From Deltaproteobacteria bacterium (lineage in GTDB: Bacteria; Desulfobacterota; Desulfarculia; Adiutricales; Adiutricaceae): DNA of 25,089 nt. The position numbers and the translations under genes are program-made. The notes beneath the pieces were generated by a model. It had not been told where the DNA came from, made no database searches, and saw only the letters and a program-made list of their open reading frames with translations. The stretch covers positions 1 to 25,089 of the forward strand of contig JAITJB010000315.1 of the NCBI GenBank assembly GCA_031279155.1, read 5' to 3'. Positions 23,867 to 25,089 of the stretch are shown piece after piece. Within the stretch, counting starts at the first letter, position 1; every line of letters starts with the position of its first letter.

Positions 23867-24457
23867 TTGGGAGACTTAAACTTAAATTCATTGGTCTTAC
23901 AATGTTTTGACGATCTTAAAGAGGGACTAGAGGCCTGCGGCCAAAAGGAGGGCGTCTTGGTTAAGGCGGCTGAGACCATATCTAAGGCTATAGCGGCCGG
24001 TAAAACGGTTTATTTGTGCGGTAATGGCGGCAGCGCCTCAGAATGCCAGCATCTGGCAGCGGAATTTGTCGGCCGCTTTTTAATGGAGCGGCCCGGACTC
24101 CCGGCTTGGGCCCTGACCACGGATACCTCAAAACTTACAGCCATTGGTAATGATTACGGCTTCGAGCAGGTTTTTACTAGGCAAATCAAGGCAGTTGGTC
24201 GGCCTGGCGACGTGTTGTGGGGACTATCTACCAGCGGGGTCTCGCCAAACGTCATCGGCGCCCTTAGGGAAGCTAAGAGTTCGGGCCTAAAAACTATCTT
24301 TATGTGCGGTAACACCATCCATGAAGAGGGTTTAGCTGATTTGATCATAAGTACCCCGGGTAAAACCACGCCTAGGGTCCAAGAACTGCATCTGCTTTTT
24401 GGCCATATCATCTGTCAGTTGGTCGATGAGATCTTGTTCGGCGACCGAAGGCCGTAA
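23867..24457 (+). CDS. gmhA: Phosphoheptose isomerase (sedoheptulose-7-phosphate isomerase)
   Basis: A SIS-domain enzyme making D-glycero-heptose 7-phosphate for lipopolysaccharide core, which implies a Gram-negative envelope. The 196-residue product has CGNGGSASECQHLAAEFVGRF (starting at 51), TAIGNDYGFEQVF, STSGVSPNV (121-129), and a C-terminal QELHLLFGH with the catalytic-region Gln/His. The start is a TTG at 23867 with a clear AAGGAG 8 nt upstream. The next gene begins 2 nt after its stop. DiaA-type SIS proteins are related, but the motifs favour GmhA. Confidence 0.92.
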   Translation: MGDLNLNSLVLQCFDDLKEGLEACGQKEGVLVKAAETISKAIAAGKTVYLCGNGGSASECQHLAAEFVGRFLMERPGLPAWALTTDTSKLTAIGNDYGFEQVFTRQIKAVGRPGDVLWGLSTSGVSPNVIGALREAKSSGLKTIFMCGNTIHEEGLADLIISTPGKTTPRVQELHLLFGHIICQLVDEILFGDRRP

Positions 24458-24459
24458 AA

Positions 24460-24957
24460 ATGAAAAAAAGTTTGCCATCAATAGATCGCAAGGCCGTCCG
24501 CTTAACTAGCCTCGCTAACCGCTTCTCTAAAGTAGGCTTAGATGATTTTGCCAAACCACTCGATGCCGGTTTAAAGTTTTCGGCCTTTATCGATTCGCTA
24601 CCTAGTATTTTGGCCGCCAGCGATCTTAGAAAAGCCGCCCTGGCTATAGCTAAGGCCGTAAATAATGGCCGCACCGTCATGCTGGCCATGGGCGGGCACC
24701 CCATCAAAGTCGGACTCGGGCCTTTGATCATTTCCCTTTTAGAAAAAGGAGTTTTCTCCTCCATCTCAACTAATGGCTCAGTCATGGTTCACGATACCGA
24801 GGTGGCCTTAATAGGGGCCACCAGCGAAGATGTGGCTGTGGGGCTAGGGACCGGGGAATTTGGGGTAACTGGCGAAACAGGGGAGTTGATAAATAAGGCG
24901 GCGGCTAAGGCGGCTGAAACTGGCCAGGGCTTAGGCCGTAGCTTAGGGAGTATATAA
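24460..24957 (+). CDS. N-terminal part of a deoxyhypusine-synthase-like protein, cut by in-frame TAA
   Basis: Begins 2 nt after gmhA and gives 165 residues. LAMGGHPIKVGLGPLI and NGSVMVHDTEVALIGATSEDV resemble a bacterial family distantly related to deoxyhypusine synthase, whose function is uncertain. GEFGVTGETGELIN fits the same family. Such proteins are normally near 300 residues, so this piece is half length. It ends at TAA (24955-24957), yet the same frame stays open to the window edge with family-like sequence. The gene is therefore probably broken by a nonsense change, or the base is an assembly error. Confidence 0.7.
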   Translation: MKKSLPSIDRKAVRLTSLANRFSKVGLDDFAKPLDAGLKFSAFIDSLPSILAASDLRKAALAIAKAVNNGRTVMLAMGGHPIKVGLGPLIISLLEKGVFSSISTNGSVMVHDTEVALIGATSEDVAVGLGTGEFGVTGETGELINKAAAKAAETGQGLGRSLGSI

Positions 24958-25089
24958 AATGAGCTTAAGCCGCCTCACTTAAAGGCTAGCGTTTTGGCTG
25001 CTTGCGCCCGCTTGGATCTCCCGGCCACCGTCCACGCGGCCTTAGGCTCTGACGTCTACAATATCCACCCCGACTTTGACGGGGCGGCA
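24958..25089 (+). pseudogene. In-frame continuation of the interrupted deoxyhypusine-synthase-like gene
   Basis: The 44 codons after the TAA read on in frame with protein-like sequence: PPHLKASVLAACARLDLP, then ATVHAALGSDVYNIHPD, continuing past the window end. This looks like the family's usual C-terminal half (PPH, a helix, then a TVHVAIGTD-like strand and an HP motif). The ATG at 24959 is in another frame and soon stops, so no separate start is seen. Confidence 0.65.

Noticed and set aside
1..25089. CRISPR arrays, insertion sequences, prophage or attachment sites
   Set aside because: No regularly spaced 25-40 bp repeats, transposase or integrase genes, or flanking duplications were seen.

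Overview
The window reads as a chromosomal segment from an anaerobic, Gram-negative, probably deltaproteobacterial bacterium. The Gram-negative sign is a gmhA-type heptose gene. The main metabolic signature is an [FeFe] hydrogenase, a cytoplasmic molybdopterin formate dehydrogenase and two four-cluster ferredoxin-like subunits, which together match the parts list of a hydrogen-dependent CO2 reductase (HDCR) or formate-hydrogen lyase-like complex of acetogens. Homoacetogenic termite-gut symbionts, such as the deltaproteobacterial Candidatus Adiutrix type, would fit, and so would the one broken gene at the right edge. This placement is inference from gene content; no database search was possible.

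Left third (1-10.8 kb): a selenocysteine module on the minus strand (tRNA-Sec with UCA anticodon, a small membrane protein, selB, selD). A terminator separates it from the minus-strand pair hycB3-hydA2, which code for an electron-transfer subunit and an [FeFe] hydrogenase. A regulatory region of about 800 bp, with a perfect 16-bp palindrome and five tandem 11-bp repeats, divides that pair from a plus-strand run. The run holds yedE (putative selenium transporter), yedF (TusA-like carrier), fdhF (formate dehydrogenase with Cys where the classical enzyme has Sec) and hycB (ferredoxin-like partner).

Middle (10.9-14.7 kb): a Se/S-carrier-like protein (DUF3343) is followed at once by one uninterrupted 705-codon gene that fuses MobA (molybdopterin guanylyltransferase) to SelA (selenocysteine synthase). 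Then comes moaA, the first step of molybdenum cofactor synthesis. Together with the left third this is a selenium plus molybdenum plus H2/CO2/formate island. Selenium uptake, carrier proteins, selenophosphate synthesis, Sec-tRNA synthesis and decoding, Moco synthesis and the enzyme complex lie side by side. The MobA-SelA fusion is the most striking item.

Right part (14.7-25.1 kb): mostly housekeeping genes. These are a CorA-like metal transporter, a membrane metallophosphoesterase, an Smr-domain protein, tRNA-Asp with a clear promoter and a bidirectional terminator, a small Cys-rich protein, a YggS-family PLP protein, an HD-GYP protein, a stand-alone EF-G, purE, gmhA, and a deoxyhypusine-synthase-like gene split by an in-frame TAA. 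A strong sigma-70 promoter between purE and gmhA may drive an unannotated RNA.
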